NCBI GenBank assembly: GCA_905250075.1 | Contig: CAJNOP010000027.1 | Location: forward strand, 1,284,741 to 1,348,740 | DNA: 64,000 nt | Direction: 5' to 3' | Source: Rotaria sp. Silwood1 | Lineage: Eukaryota; Rotifera; Eurotatoria; Philodinida; Philodinidae | Shown here: positions 48,092 through 59,855 of the stretch, one piece after another | Layout of the letters: each line of letters begins with the position of its first letter | Numbering within the stretch: the first letter of the stretch is position 1 | Translations under genes and position numbers: made by a program | Notes under the pieces: generated by a model | Told to the model about the DNA's origin: nothing | Database searches by the model: none | The model's input: the letters and a program-made list of their open reading frames with translations, nothing else

Positions 48092-48440
48092 TGGAATAAT
48101 TTTCTATTTTTCTTGAATATTCGCTTATTATTGTAATGAGATACCGAATAATTAGTTTGTTTTGAACAAAAAAATATCTTTTGTAATAAAAACTATTTTT
48201 TGCGTCGTTTGTATAAATACATGCGACGACATCTACAAAAGATTTTAATGTTTTTTTTTAACATCCTTTTTATCATATTATTATATAGAAAAATTGAAAC
48301 TTCTTTGAAAATCTTTATTATTTCCATTAGAATTTCGAGTAATCATGTAATCGGTTAATTTCTAGACCAATTAAGAATATTTCGTCATTTGTAATATTCA
48401 TTATTACTTGACTCGCTGCATTGATCCTATATTTAAAATT
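48092..48440. other. Short intergenic spacer
   Basis: AT-rich spacer between the membrane protein and PAF1; it must hold the first gene's 3' end and the PAF1 promoter. No specific site can be identified. Confidence 0.5.
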
Positions 48441-51400
48441 ATGGCTCCACCGATCACTCAGCAAGCAACAACAAATCCAAATTCAACGTCAGGTGGTAGT
48501 TCAATATCAACAAATCGTCTTGAACGTGATTCTAAAAAACATGATCGCCGGTGAGTATATTTTTGTACATTTTCTATCTAATTTATTAATTTATTTTCTA
48601 GATCTGATCTTGTCTGTCGTGTTCGTTATACAAATGTTCTACCTGATCTTCCATTTGATCCAAAATTTCTTCGATATCCTTTTAGTCAAGACAGGTTAAA
48701 TTAGTTTCTATAATTTTAAGATAGCATAAAATATTTTCTTTTTGTTTTTCATTAGATTTGTTCGTTATAAACCAACATCTTTGGAAAAAAATTATCGTTG
48801 GGATTTACTGACAGAACATGATGTTGGTGTTGAAATTGATCTTATTAATCCTGATGCATATGCTACAACAAGTATAAATTTAATTTTTATCTTTTGAATT
48901 TAAAAGATAATCGAATTATTTCTTTCGAAATTTTTAGGAAAGATTACAGAAGAAGATGAAAAATTATTAGAAGAAGAAACAGCTAGTCCAGCTAATCTTA
49001 AACGGTATCAAGAGATAGATAAATATTAGTTTTTAGTTCATATGGAATTTTGATTATATTTTAGATCATTATTAAATCAACGAAGTGTACCATGGCTTCG
49101 TAAAACAGAATATATTTCAACAGAACAAAGTTCAATTAAATCAACTTTGAAAATGGGTGAAGTCAGGTATATAGTTCAACACTAATGAAAAAAATAATTC
49201 AAATTAAAAGAATTAAATCAATGAATAATAATAAATTTTCTAATAGGCCATACTGAAGAAAAAAAAATAATCGAAACTTCATGACGCATAGAAAACTTTG
49301 TGAAACTTTATTATGTATTTTTCATTATCGTAAGAATGTAGGAAATCTCATTTAAATTTCAAATCTTAGAAGACTTTTTTTATAAAAATTGTTCTCAATA
49401 TTAAAAGTATCGTCATCGAAAGATTTCATATCTAGATATTCATTCTTTTTCTCTTATCTATCGCAAAAATAGTTGTTGACCAATCAAAAAATCTAAATTT
49501 CTTTGCTGAATATTTGAAATCTTTAACATTAGTCTGAAAGAAACATAGTATATATTTGCTTAATAGTTTTCTTTGTTTGTATTTTATGAATCAGTATGTT
49601 TACAGATGTATTCTAACTTTTGCAATGTTTATTATTTGAAAGTATTGCCATGGCATTTTTCACACCTTTATTCATAAAATATTAATTTGTTCAGTAAATA
49701 GATTATACTACTGAGTTATTCTTTTCATAATGCTCATATTGATTTAGAATTATGCAATGCTAATTCATTTTCATTTTATCATAAACAGGGCTGATAAAAG
49801 CAAGTAATATAAGTTGATATAAGAGACTAGACACAAATGAAATTATTACATATTAAGATACTTAGGGCAAACCAAAAGTTCGTAGAACGGTTTTAAAGAA
49901 CCTTGTCGGATAAGGTAACCTATTCAGAAATGAAAAACCAAATATATCATGTTGTAGAGCTTTTGAAGATGCGTCAAATGGTATATAGTAAATCCTGTTT
50001 TCATAAGATTTGGAAGGAACTAGAGTCAATTTATTGATAGACGACTACACACCCACACTGACAAGATGATCGGAGATGCTACATATATGAGGTTGTAGTC
50101 CGTCAAAAACTCTGCAAAATTGTATGTGAGAAAAAATATTTTACAAATACATTCGACTAATCTCAAGGACCACAATATTCAGTAACCTATCATACTTAGG
50201 TGAGGGTGTGAGTATGGGTGCGTAGTTGTCTATCAGTAAATTGACTCTAGTTCCTTCAAAGTCTTATGAAAACAGGATTTATTATATACCATTCGACGCG
50301 CCTCAAAAAGCTCTACAACATGGTATATTTGGTTTTTCATTTCTGAATAGGTTACCTTATCCGACAAGGTCCTTTAAACACCGTTCTACGAACTTTTGGT
50401 TTACCCTAAGCAGATAGACAGACATATTCCGTGACTGTTAAAATTATCCCATTAGTACATATTAATATGTTTTGTGTGTATAAAAAATAAGATGAATTAG
50501 AATCATCTAGTTTCCTTCAGATCACAGTCTATAGTCCTTTAGTATTCTAATAAAGAATATCAGGTCAATCTGTTGTTTTCCGTAACGATACAGTCGTAGT
50601 ATGCCATTTTTTTTTAGTATTCTAAAATTATCTAAACATATTTTTGTGTATATTCTTGCATGCCTATTTCAAGTTGAAATTTTCTTTGTGACACTTGATC
50701 TAATACAGGAAATTGCGTTCGACCTAAGAAATAATTTTTTACTGTAGCTTTCTTTTAAGTAAAGACCAATAGATCATGTTTGTTTGATCCTTACCAAAAA
50801 TCACTAGCAAAAAGATGACATTAGACTTTTTCATATGATGTTTACTCTAAGCGATATTATATTGAACATATTATGAAACTGAAAAAAGATATTTCGAGTT
50901 AATTTCAATTCTCAGAAATTTTATAAAAAGAAGTTTTTTTTTCTTTCATTGCGCAGAAAATTAAAAAAAGAAATTAAATGAGAAAATTTTCAATACTGAA
51001 AACTTTTCGAGAAGATATATTTTATTTAATGAAAACTTTTAAAAATATTGTAATGAACCTTGTCTGTATAAAGTTTTTTAAAAGTTAAGAGATGATAGCA
51101 GTACTCAAATAATATTGTTTATTTCTCTATCATCAATTAGATTTCTTTTTTTTATGATAATCGAATAATTTTTCCACTTCAATATTTTCATTACTAGTTC
51201 GAATATCTTCTTTTGTATTTAGATCAAGTTCTGCTAAAGAAAAACTTCGTGAAGAATCTCTTAAATATTTAACAAAAGATCGTCTATTACAAATGATTGA
51301 AGAAGGATTTGAAACTGCCAAAGCTCCAGTAAATATATTTTATAATTATTTTTTGTTTTAGTTAATTTTTTTCTATATATTTAGCTTGAAAAACATTATA

Positions 51401-52418
51401 GTAAACCATCAGTAGTTAAAGTTGAAGAATGGCCATTATTTCCTGATTTTGAAGTATATTTTATATTATAAATAAAATAATGAAATAATTTTTATTTATA
51501 GAATTGGAAATATCCATTTGCACAAGTTATATTTGATGATGATCCATCACGTAAAGATCCTACATTAACAACACAAGAACAAATGGAAGAAATGTCTGAA
51601 GCAGTTATTAAGTAAAAATTAAAAAAAAAATTTATTTGTTGTTTTCCTTGTTTTTTAGTTTTAAATTTATTTTATAGAGCCTTAATTGATGCTGATAATA
51701 AAGAATATATTGGTTATTTTCTACCAACGGCTGAAACACGAGCAAAACGTGCAAGAGAAGAACAAGATGATCCAGATGAATCATATGATTTTAAATTAAT
51801 ACGTGAATATAATTGGAATCGTAAAGATAAAACAATGAGTGGTTTTGAAGAAAATTATTTTCTAAGTGTTAAAGATGATTCTATTGTTTACAATGAACTT
51901 GAAACAAGGTAAATAAATAAAAAAATCGAAGAAATTTTCAATAACAAAATAAAAAAAAATATTTCTTTATTTATTTAAGAGTACGATTAAGTAAACGACG
52001 AGCTGCTGGTGGTGGTGCAAAACCGGCTAATCTTCGACTTATTCAACGTTATCGACCATTTCTTGAGGCGGAAGAAAAACTTCAGGTTGAGTTTAATATA
52101 AAATAGTAAACTCTGTTTTTTTTTCTATATATATATATTATTTTTCTAGAGAAAACGATTGAAAGCTCTAGAAAATGAAGAAGAATTAGAGACTGTTAAT
52201 GGTAAATAATATTTTTTCGTTTGTTTTTTTTTTATTGAGTTTAATTTTCAATTTAATTATATTTAGAAGAAGAAAATGAAGATGAAATAGTTGAACATGA
52301 TGAAGAAGAAGACCAAGAACAAGAAGACGAAGAGGAACATGATGAACAACAACATCAAGATGAAGAGAATGGAGAGGACGAAGAAGAAGAAGTTGAAGAC
52401 GAACAATCTAATGATTAA
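48441..52418 (+). CDS. PAF1: PAF1, RNA polymerase II-associated factor 1
   Basis: Scaffold subunit of the nuclear PAF1 complex, which travels with RNA polymerase II and supports elongation and histone modification. Twelve exons (48441-48550, 48602-48694, 48756-48871, 48938-49004, 49065-49166, 51223-51328, 51385-51453, 51502-51611, 51678-51908, 51980-52085, 52150-52201, 52267-52418) join in phase to give 437 residues. Diagnostic blocks in order: [112 protein letters not shown] and VRLSKRRA. The last ~50 residues are almost all Glu/Asp, as in other PAF1 proteins, but shorter than in vertebrates. Most introns are 48-72 bases; intron 5 (49167-51222) is 2 kb and holds a MITE. Confidence 0.95.
49865..50406. 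mobile_element. 542-bp palindromic MITE in PAF1 intron 5
   Basis: Arms of nearly 200 bases are inverted copies: GGGCAAACCAAAAGTTCGTA at the left pairs with TACGAACTTTTGGTTTACCC at the right, and the text from there to TTGACTCTAG/CTAGAGTCAA pairs almost throughout. TA flanks each side (49863-49864, 50407-50408), as for Tc1/mariner-type targets. The tip matches the left tip of the element at 3804. The frame at 50226-50417 is an arm artefact. Confidence 0.85.
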
Positions 52419-55317
52419 TACAAATAAAAACAAAAAAAAACTTTTATTAATTTCTTTTTCATGTAAATTGTGTATTCTTGATTGAATGGCGATATTAACT
52501 AGTTTTTCCTATCGTCTAAAATGAAAAATTTGCAAGAAATTTTGCTTTCAGAAAAATTTTTTCATCATCATTGGTATTAAAAGTATTGAAAACAAACTTT
52601 TAAATCATATATTCACAATTTGATAAAATGTGATACAATTAAAAATTATGAACCTTTTAGACTTTTTTTTCAATTGTCTACGTACGTTTATTTTTAATTT
52701 TGCATTCAATGTAATTCATTAAGATACTTACAGAAAAATTGAACTATAATAAATGCAAAATTTTCACTATTTCATTATATTCAACAACATCAATCTTTTG
52801 TTTTACTAACATGATATGAGTATATTATGCAATTAGATATGAGAATTCAATGTACATAATAAACTCGAAAAGTGTTGTCTCTCAGTCTAATATCCGCCTT
52901 CTCAAGTAGAATGAATAGAGACTCATTTTCTAGCTTCATACATCATAATTCAATGGAATAGAAAAACATTCTGACATTATGTATTCTTTTTATTGGTATC
53001 GTTAAAGTGAGAAAAAAATCATTAGCTCTCGACCTTGAGCTTCTTATATATGATGATCAATCAATTTTAACTTTATATCGTGCAAAACAATAATATTAGT
53101 TCTTTGACTCTTCCTACAGTATAGAATAATTCTCATAAAGTTAATTATTGAACATTTCAAGTTCAAATTTTGATTTCGGTTTGATGAAGACACAAGATGA
53201 CACAAGTTAACTTTAACATATAATGAATATCTATGAAACAGTTAGTTATTGTGTGTTCATAGTTCAATGAGAAATACAATGCAATGTGATATATGATTCA
53301 GTCAAGTTATAAGGTCTAGATGAGATCTTGACAAAAAATTTAATCATTGTTTTGATCATATAGCTATTGATCATGTTTTTAATTATTATTCAATTTCTAT
53401 TCACTCTAAAAAAATTGCCAGTTCTTCTTTTTCGGTTTTTTGAAAAACACAGATCTTATTCGCCAATGATGATTGTTTGCAATCATATACATTTTAATAT
53501 AAGACAAATTATTCAAGTATCCAAAATTCAAGTACAGTAATACCTGTAGTATATACCCACTTCATTGATAATTTAGGACAGAATGTTTCTAGCTGTTTGA
53601 TACCGATGTAAGTCATAGATTGATCCTATGTAGGACTCCATGGGGTCCTAATGCAAAACCAAAAGGATTCACGTTCATACCCTGTTCTTCCTGGTTTATG
53701 ACTGCTTTACTGAAATTTGAACCTCAGGTAAGCTATTTGACAATAGTGCGAATGATATTGTTTTTTTAACTGTTATGGAATTTTCATTTGAAAAACGGGA
53801 TGTCTTCTTGAAATATTGAATGAACAAGCAACTATTGTATTTCGAAGGTAAAGCCATAAGACCGACTTTTTTTGATCATTGAATATCTCGAGAAGAAATC
53901 GTGTGGCAAATAAAACTCTTCAAGCAATCTAACAAAAGCAAGGTCATTAATGGGCTATATTTCAAGTTAAACTTGCGTTATTCCAAGTTTTTCGAGATAG
54001 TTTGTCTGGCGTTGAAGTGTCAGTAAAAAAGTCATAAGTCTTGAAGGACAAAGTAGAGATCCAAATCCTTTTGATCTCTCACTAGTGTCGTTGAATTATA
54101 CATATGAACAAACTATAAGCTCAATCGTCGTCGAACAACTAGCAACATTCTCTCATCTGCATATTCACTATCTTTATCATGAAATTGATGGTATTCATTT
54201 TTTTATTTTGTTCTGCTAATCTCGTACCAGTCGACTATAAAATAATGCTTAAAAGACGTTGTTTAATTTGAAATTATTTCAACAAAACATGTTCTCAGTG
54301 GCTAATGCAGAAGATTTTTAAAAGTCCATTGGCTTCCTTGGACAAAATATCGTTTTCTTTTTTTTTTATCTTATATTTCGTTTCAAAGGCTAAAAACAAT
54401 GATTTTTGCATATTCGAGCTTCATTAGTCATTCAATCACACATACAAGTTCATGACAGCTTGATATAAGTTCCTCATACTTCGAGATGAAAGATTTCATA
54501 AAAGAAAAAATTTCATCTTCTAAACATGATATCTATTCAAAGCTTATACTGTTACATGATTGTAATCTTTAAATAAATCAAGCTTCTTTCGAAATCCTCT
54601 GCATTAATTAGTTTTTCTATATCATATAATGTAAATCACCTAAGCATACATAAACCTCTTTGTTTGACTAATTACACAAATTTAACGTTAATTCTAAGAT
54701 ATTAATAACGAATAATGCGGATATGAAAGTAAAAGTATCACTTTATTTTTCATTGACTCAAGCATATTTTGGAAGCATCGAGAATATCTATTCACAATGC
54801 AAGTTAAAAGCTGTTTGTACTGTGTATTCAAAAAAATTCTAGTAAATTTTATTTTTAAATATGGAGTGAATCTTCGAACGTCACTCAAATGTGTTCCATA
54901 AAAAAAGGGATTGACCTGGCTGCAGTACAAGAAAGGGATCTCTCAATATTTTGGAATTATCTTCTATACATTCCATTGTAATTCATTGCTCTTGCTTTCA
55001 TTAGATTCTCCATTTAATTCTTTGACAAACCGGTAGAAAATAATGGAAAATTGACTTAGTTGACATGATGAAAAAATAAAAAAAGTGATTGCATACAAAA
55101 ATGCTCTAGGGAAGAATGATGTGTTTATACGGGTGCTATAGAATTGTTATAGCACCGCTTCATGATATTCTAGAAACGATGAATATGAACATTCAACTTT
55201 TCGATTTGACTCGCACGTTCGAAGAAAGTGAAGGAAAAATCGTTGTGAATATCACATAAAAACCTAATCTGTATTAATCATCACTCAATTGAGCCAGTTT
55301 TTACTCCACAAAATAAC
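52419..55317. other. Gene-poor DNA downstream of PAF1
   Basis: No credible exon. A short hairpin (GGTGCTATAGAATTGTTATA followed by GCACC, about 55133-55157) is the only structure I noted. Confidence 0.5.
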
Positions 55318-55555
55318 GGATTGCATAGTTACATGACAGAAGAAGTTATTTCAATACTTTCCTACTAATGAATAAACTACAGAAACTTTACACAAAGCCC
55401 GGGTTCTTATTCCTAGGAGACAAACATTTCTTTATTTGAGTTCTCTAATGAAAAAACTTTCCTGGAGCAAATAGTTTTCCGAATATCCTACAAACTTGAA
55501 CGATTTCTGTCAAATTGCATTGACACAGAGAATTAAGTTTCTGTACTTCTCGTTT
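55318..55555 (+). repeat. Dispersed repeat family R2, copy C
   Basis: Similar to copies at 2110 and 29789: GAAGAAGTTATTTCAATACT, GGAGACAAACATTTCTTTAT, CTTGAACGATTTCTGTCAA and TTCTGTACTTCTC blocks in the same order. Confidence 0.5.
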
Positions 55556-56027
55556 CTCGATAATTGTAGAGAACAAATCAACATTATTCAATGAAATAAG
55601 TACGATTAGCTCATGGAACTTATTACAATAACCATTTCGAGGTATTTTTTACAGAATTCCTCGGTATATCGTTCGAAAAGTTTCTCAAGATTCAAAAACA
55701 AGGCATAATAACATTTCATTTCAACATATAAATAGAAATATTTACCATGGAGAGTCTATATAGATGTCCTCGATTTTTTCAAAGAATAGTTTAGCTGATT
55801 AAAAAATGAAGCGACATTCTTTCAGGTCATTTCCTTGTTGCCGAAAGTGAGAAACCTCTAATTTAAAATATTATGGACTGTTATTTTACCATTAATATAA
55901 TGGATATAGTTTGTTGTAAACTAATGTTACGTCGAGAACCATGCTTTGAATATTCATTATTCTTCAAATTCTCAAAAGACAGACCATATACTTTTCATGA
56001 CATACACAATACTTTTATTTAAACTAA
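55556..56027. other. 3' flank of the GPCR gene
   Basis: AT-rich noncoding sequence downstream of the GPCR stop on the minus strand; nothing specific seen. Confidence 0.5.
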
Positions 56028-57370
56028 TTAAATTTCGATAACATTTGCTTTGTTCTGATTCAAAAGTGGAAGTAAACGGTGTTTATTCTTGTTTTTGTTA
56101 TTCATTTTTATTAATCCCGATGATTTTTTATGGTTTTGACAACAAATAAATTGAATAAAACTCTCTCGAAATGATGTCGATATAATAAGATGAATGTAAA
56201 ATTTAGTCGAATAATTAATTGATGAAAATATTAAAAAGCAATTGTATAAAATTTTATATATTTTCAATCGTATTGAACAACGTATATCATCATAGAAAAA
56301 TCGATCATATAAAACAAATATTTCGACAATAAATGCTGGTAATAAAGATAGAAAGAACCAAAGTGAAAGTAAAAAAATTAGTACTGAACGTTTATGCATA
56401 CGTCGAGCATTTAAACTTAAAGCTCTTTTATGCTTGCGTTTGTGTTGACGTCGATTATTTAGTAAAATAATTGAAGATATACATACAATCAATGATGGAA
56501 TAGATACAAAAAGAATTGTATGTATTAATGATATGAAATGAATTCGTTGGCGATTATTTGATGAAGTAAAATTACAAAGAAATAATATAGCTTTTGCATC
56601 ATAATGTAAATAAAAATAATGAGGAATTAAAACTAAAGTAATTACTAAACAAATCAATATAATACGACATATCGCATGAGGTCGTGTAACTATTGAACGA
56701 TAACGCATTGGACAAAGAATCATGATACTTCTATCAATAGAAATCGATGCTAAATATAAATTCGACAATGTTGTTGAACCAATAAGGATGCAATAGAAAA
56801 TACCACATGATAATACATGTCGAGGATCAGTTTTGATAAATGACATATTTACACACCATAACCAAAACACACCTATTCGAATAAAATATTTCAGTCGTGA
56901 TAGCTAAAAAGAACTATATTTCATCTTAGTATTGATGTTTTGTTCTGTTACAAGCCTAAGTTGTCGCTCAATTATTTATGTTGACTTCTGAATAATGTCT
57001 ACATCGGGAATCTGTTATCTAGAAATTTTTGTCTGATGACGGTACTTATTCATGTCAACGTCCACTTATGTTTCTTAATAAGTTTTGCGGAGATTTTCAT
57101 TTCTAGTATTCGATGCATACTAAGTCGAACAAAAACAACTGAAGTCAATTGTATAAGTTGTATATGATATGGCTGTGCTGGTCTAAAGCAATTATTTTGT
57201 ACTTATATTGTCCTAAATATAAGAATATAGAATTCATACAAATACAAACCTATAAGGAAGATTAATTCACATATTGAAATAGCAAAAAAATACCATGTGT
57301 TAGATTTGTTTCGATTATTTTTGTTTAATAAAATGATTATATGAAAAATATGACCTGGGATACCAATTAT
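56028..57370 (-). CDS. Class A (rhodopsin-like) GPCR, N-terminus lost in gap
   Basis: Two minus-strand exons, 57370-57250 (entering from the gap) and 56872-56028, join in phase (G plus GT). The first gives TM1 and part of TM2 (GIPGHIFHIIILLNK, then TWYFFAISICELIFLIG). The second gives TM3 with the DRY-equivalent LASISIDRSIMI and ICL2 CPMRYRSI, TM4 (IILICLVITLVLIPHYF), TM5 (ILFVSIPSLIVCISSIILL), a very basic third loop (NNRRQHKRKHKRALSLN), TM6 (FLLSLWFFLSLLPAFIV, no CWxP) and TM7 with NYSTKFYIHLI in place of NPxxY. The pair of extracellular cysteines (one before TM3, CGIFYC; one in ECL2, LFLCNF) is present. The style resembles invertebrate peptide-receptor-like orphans. The ligand is unknown. 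The first exon and start codon lie in or beyond the 57371-57470 gap. Confidence 0.85.
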
Positions 57371-57470
57371 NNNNNNNNNNNNNNNNNNNNNNNNNNNNNN
57401 NNNNNNNNNNNNNNNNNNNNNNNNNNNNNNNNNNNNNNNNNNNNNNNNNNNNNNNNNNNNNNNNNNNNNN
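57371..57470. other. Assembly gap (100 N)
   Basis: Exactly 100 N between the 3' part of a GPCR and the 5' part of a different minus-strand gene; both are truncated here. Confidence 0.95.
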
Positions 57471-57495
57471 AAACCATGTTTATCGATAAACTTAC

Positions 57496-57795
57496 GCACA
57501 GGTCCAATTTCAATTAAGAGTAAAAGAAGTAAAAGCATAACGATAGCTATTATGGCAAAATTTACTAAAAATAAAATTAACCATAATCGACATGCGCATT
57601 GTCCTTGGGATTTAGCGTGAGTATGAAGTTTTTCATTTGGATCATCAATTTTATTGAATTCTAACTATTCATATAAAACTTAACGATATTCATTTCAAAA
57701 AGAAAAAAAAAAACAAAGCTTACTTCATAAATAACAAGTTTATTTTTTGTTTCATCATGAAGAAATTTTGTTATATCAGGTAAATCAGAACTCAT
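57496..57795 (-). CDS. 5' part of a type II membrane protein, paralogue of the lectin gene
   Basis: Exons 57795-57724 (MSSDLPDITKFLHDE...) and 57664-57496 join in phase and encode an 80-residue cytosolic head plus a transmembrane helix (RLWLILFLVNFAIIAIVML, a Leu run, then IEIGPV). The second exon stops at the same place and phase as in the lectin gene upstream: just after the helix, in GGACCT...|GTAAGT, phase 1. Helix and flanks align with that gene (CRLW...IIGPL), so these are probably tandem duplicates. The extracellular domain should follow but is lost at the gap. An ATG at 57534 in the helix is not a plausible start. Confidence 0.65.
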
Positions 57796-57925
57796 CTAAA
57801 AGAAAATCATGTATAAAAATCAATTACTTTTAATGATAAAACTTTTTTTTTGTTTTCAAGTATTGAAAAAGAAATTAAACATTTATTAAACTATAAATAA
57901 AGAAAAGAAAAAAGAAAATAATATT

Positions 57926-59432
57926 TTAAAGAATAAAATTCGAAAAAAATATTTTACTTTTTTCACAAATAAAATTAATATCAGCTCGTTGACATGTATA
58001 ACGGGCTAAACATGAATCCATACGATAGATTCCACAATTCATATTGGTCCGAAAAATAGTATCAAATTGATTCATAGAACCATTTGTACAAAATAAATTC
58101 ATCGATGATGAAAGTAATGAACTTCCATCTACCCATTGCCAATTGCCTGAAAAAAATTGTTGTAGATAGAGAAGAATATTAGTAGAACCTATCAGATTAG
58201 TCCAGGATCTCCGGTCGGGTCCAAGTCCAACAATTTTTAATCTAACGGGCTGTAAGCTCAAGACTTCCTAGTTTTAGATATATTATACGAAGATGAAAGT
58301 TTAAAAAAAGAACATTCAGCTACTTCTTTCTGTAAGGAAATCTTTTTTCTTCAAAGCAAGAATGTTTTGACGTCCTGTGTGATTTTCTGTCGTCTGAGAA
58401 AACAAACACAAATTTTGCATCTAGAACTAATCATGATCACATGGTAATTATCTTCAAACTTGAATATCAGTAATCATATAATTTTCAGAACAGTCTTATT
58501 TCATAGAGAAAACTCTACCAGTACAGAATAATACTCCTAATTAAATATGAAAAGAGAACATACCAGAATTACTTGGTTGCTCTGATAATCCAATAAAATA
58601 GTTGGTATTTGATGAGACTAAATTATTTATTTGAGATAATGTTAAACTTGAATATAATTTTGTTGCTGATAATGTTAATAATTGAGCAGTAAATGATTTA
58701 CAATAATACATTGCATCTGTCCAATTTAAATTAAATGTTGATACGAAAAGACATTTTCCATTTACTGTTGACCATCCACTTGGACAACGACCTACAATAA
58801 GAAATAATATTCTTTTGTAATTATGAATAGTAACATTCAACATACGACAGCCTGTTTCATTATGTGACCAATAAGAATCACTCGATGGACATGAACAAAT
58901 AGATTTTGTACTACAAGCAAGGCCATGAGCAGGATTACATGATAACATTTTACATGATTGACCATAGGTTTGATAAGGAGCTAAATAAGCAAAAAACTTT
59001 TTTTATGTACTACATTGATTTTTTCAGTCGATTGCAACTTACAAAGAGGTCCAATGATGAAAATAAGTAAGAGTATAAGTATAATTGTTATTAGAATAAT
59101 AGTAATATTCAATGTTAGTAATAATTGCCATAAGCGACATATCCAAAAACCTTTTTCGTGTGCATCAGACATACCTTTTTCCAACAATAGACGCTGATCA
59201 GCTTCTGTTTGTCGACGATTTACCGATTCCACTGTTGTTGGTGATTGATGATTCGGCGATGCCACTGCTGTTGGTGGTCGCTATTACACAAACAGAACAA
59301 GTTTAATATCGTACAAAGGTTTTTTTCTTCATATACTTCATAAAGAGCCATACGAGAACTTTTATTAATCTCATCGGTTGTAATTGGTGAAGGTAATGGT
59401 GATGTTGAAAACTCTCGTAACTCATCTTCCAT
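57926..59432 (-). CDS. Type II membrane C-type lectin-like protein
   Basis: Five minus-strand exons (59432-59337, 59280-59043, 58980-58846, 58791-58564, 58146-57926) join in phase to give 305 residues. The cytosolic head is about 85 residues, followed by a transmembrane helix (LLLTLNITIILITIILILLL). Next is a Cys-rich stalk (SCKMLSCNPAHGLACSTKSI, CSCPSSDSYWS), similar to a small disulfide module. The C-terminal C-type lectin-like domain starts at CPSGWSTVNGKCLFV and includes W.DAMYYCKSF, YFIGLSE, WQWVDGSSL, NCGIY and a final FICEK. The Ca2+-site EPN/QPD and WND motifs are absent, so sugar binding cannot be assumed. The last residues (SKIFFSNFIL) follow a possible donor; a further exon is conceivable. 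It is divergent to the GH9 gene and next to a paralogue. Confidence 0.85.
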
Positions 59433-59855
59433 CCTATTTTGTTTTTAATGTCAATGTTTTCACTCTTCTGTTTTTTTTGAAATAGAGGCAAAATTCATAC
59501 AAGTGCTTTCATACAGTTTTTTTTGATTCATTTCTTTATATTCAGTCAATACAATCTATGCTTAGAAAAAACATTCTTTTCATTATTATTCTATATAATT
59601 AAATTTAAAAAAAATTGAGAGGAGGTCACACAAAGGACATTAAAGATGAAAGTAATATTATATTCGTAACAATAAATATTAAATGTAATATGATATTTGC
59701 CACATTCAGTACTAAAAGCAGTAATCATAAAGGATTAAGAATGATATATATATATATATAAATAATTGTTGATAACATCAATATTGATATACAGATGATA
59801 CTAGTAAGTTTTTGAATGTTTTAGCAAATTTTACTGTGATGAAAATTTACTTTAG
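59433..59855. promoter_or_regulatory. Divergent intergenic region, lectin (-) / cellulase (+)
   Basis: A 423-base spacer between divergently transcribed genes, so it should hold both promoters. It contains an AT dinucleotide run at about 59739-59760. TTTAG directly precedes the cellulase ATG and could be a splice acceptor of a leader intron. No factor site can be assigned. Confidence 0.35.

Noticed and set aside
50226..50417. 63-codon frame in PAF1 intron 5
   Set aside because: It lies wholly in one arm of the palindromic MITE; the complementary arm has no equivalent protein signal.
57203..57538. Single protein spanning the gap at 57371-57470
   Set aside because: The two sides match different families (type II membrane head; GPCR TM1-2), and each side has its own splice donor consistent with separate genes.
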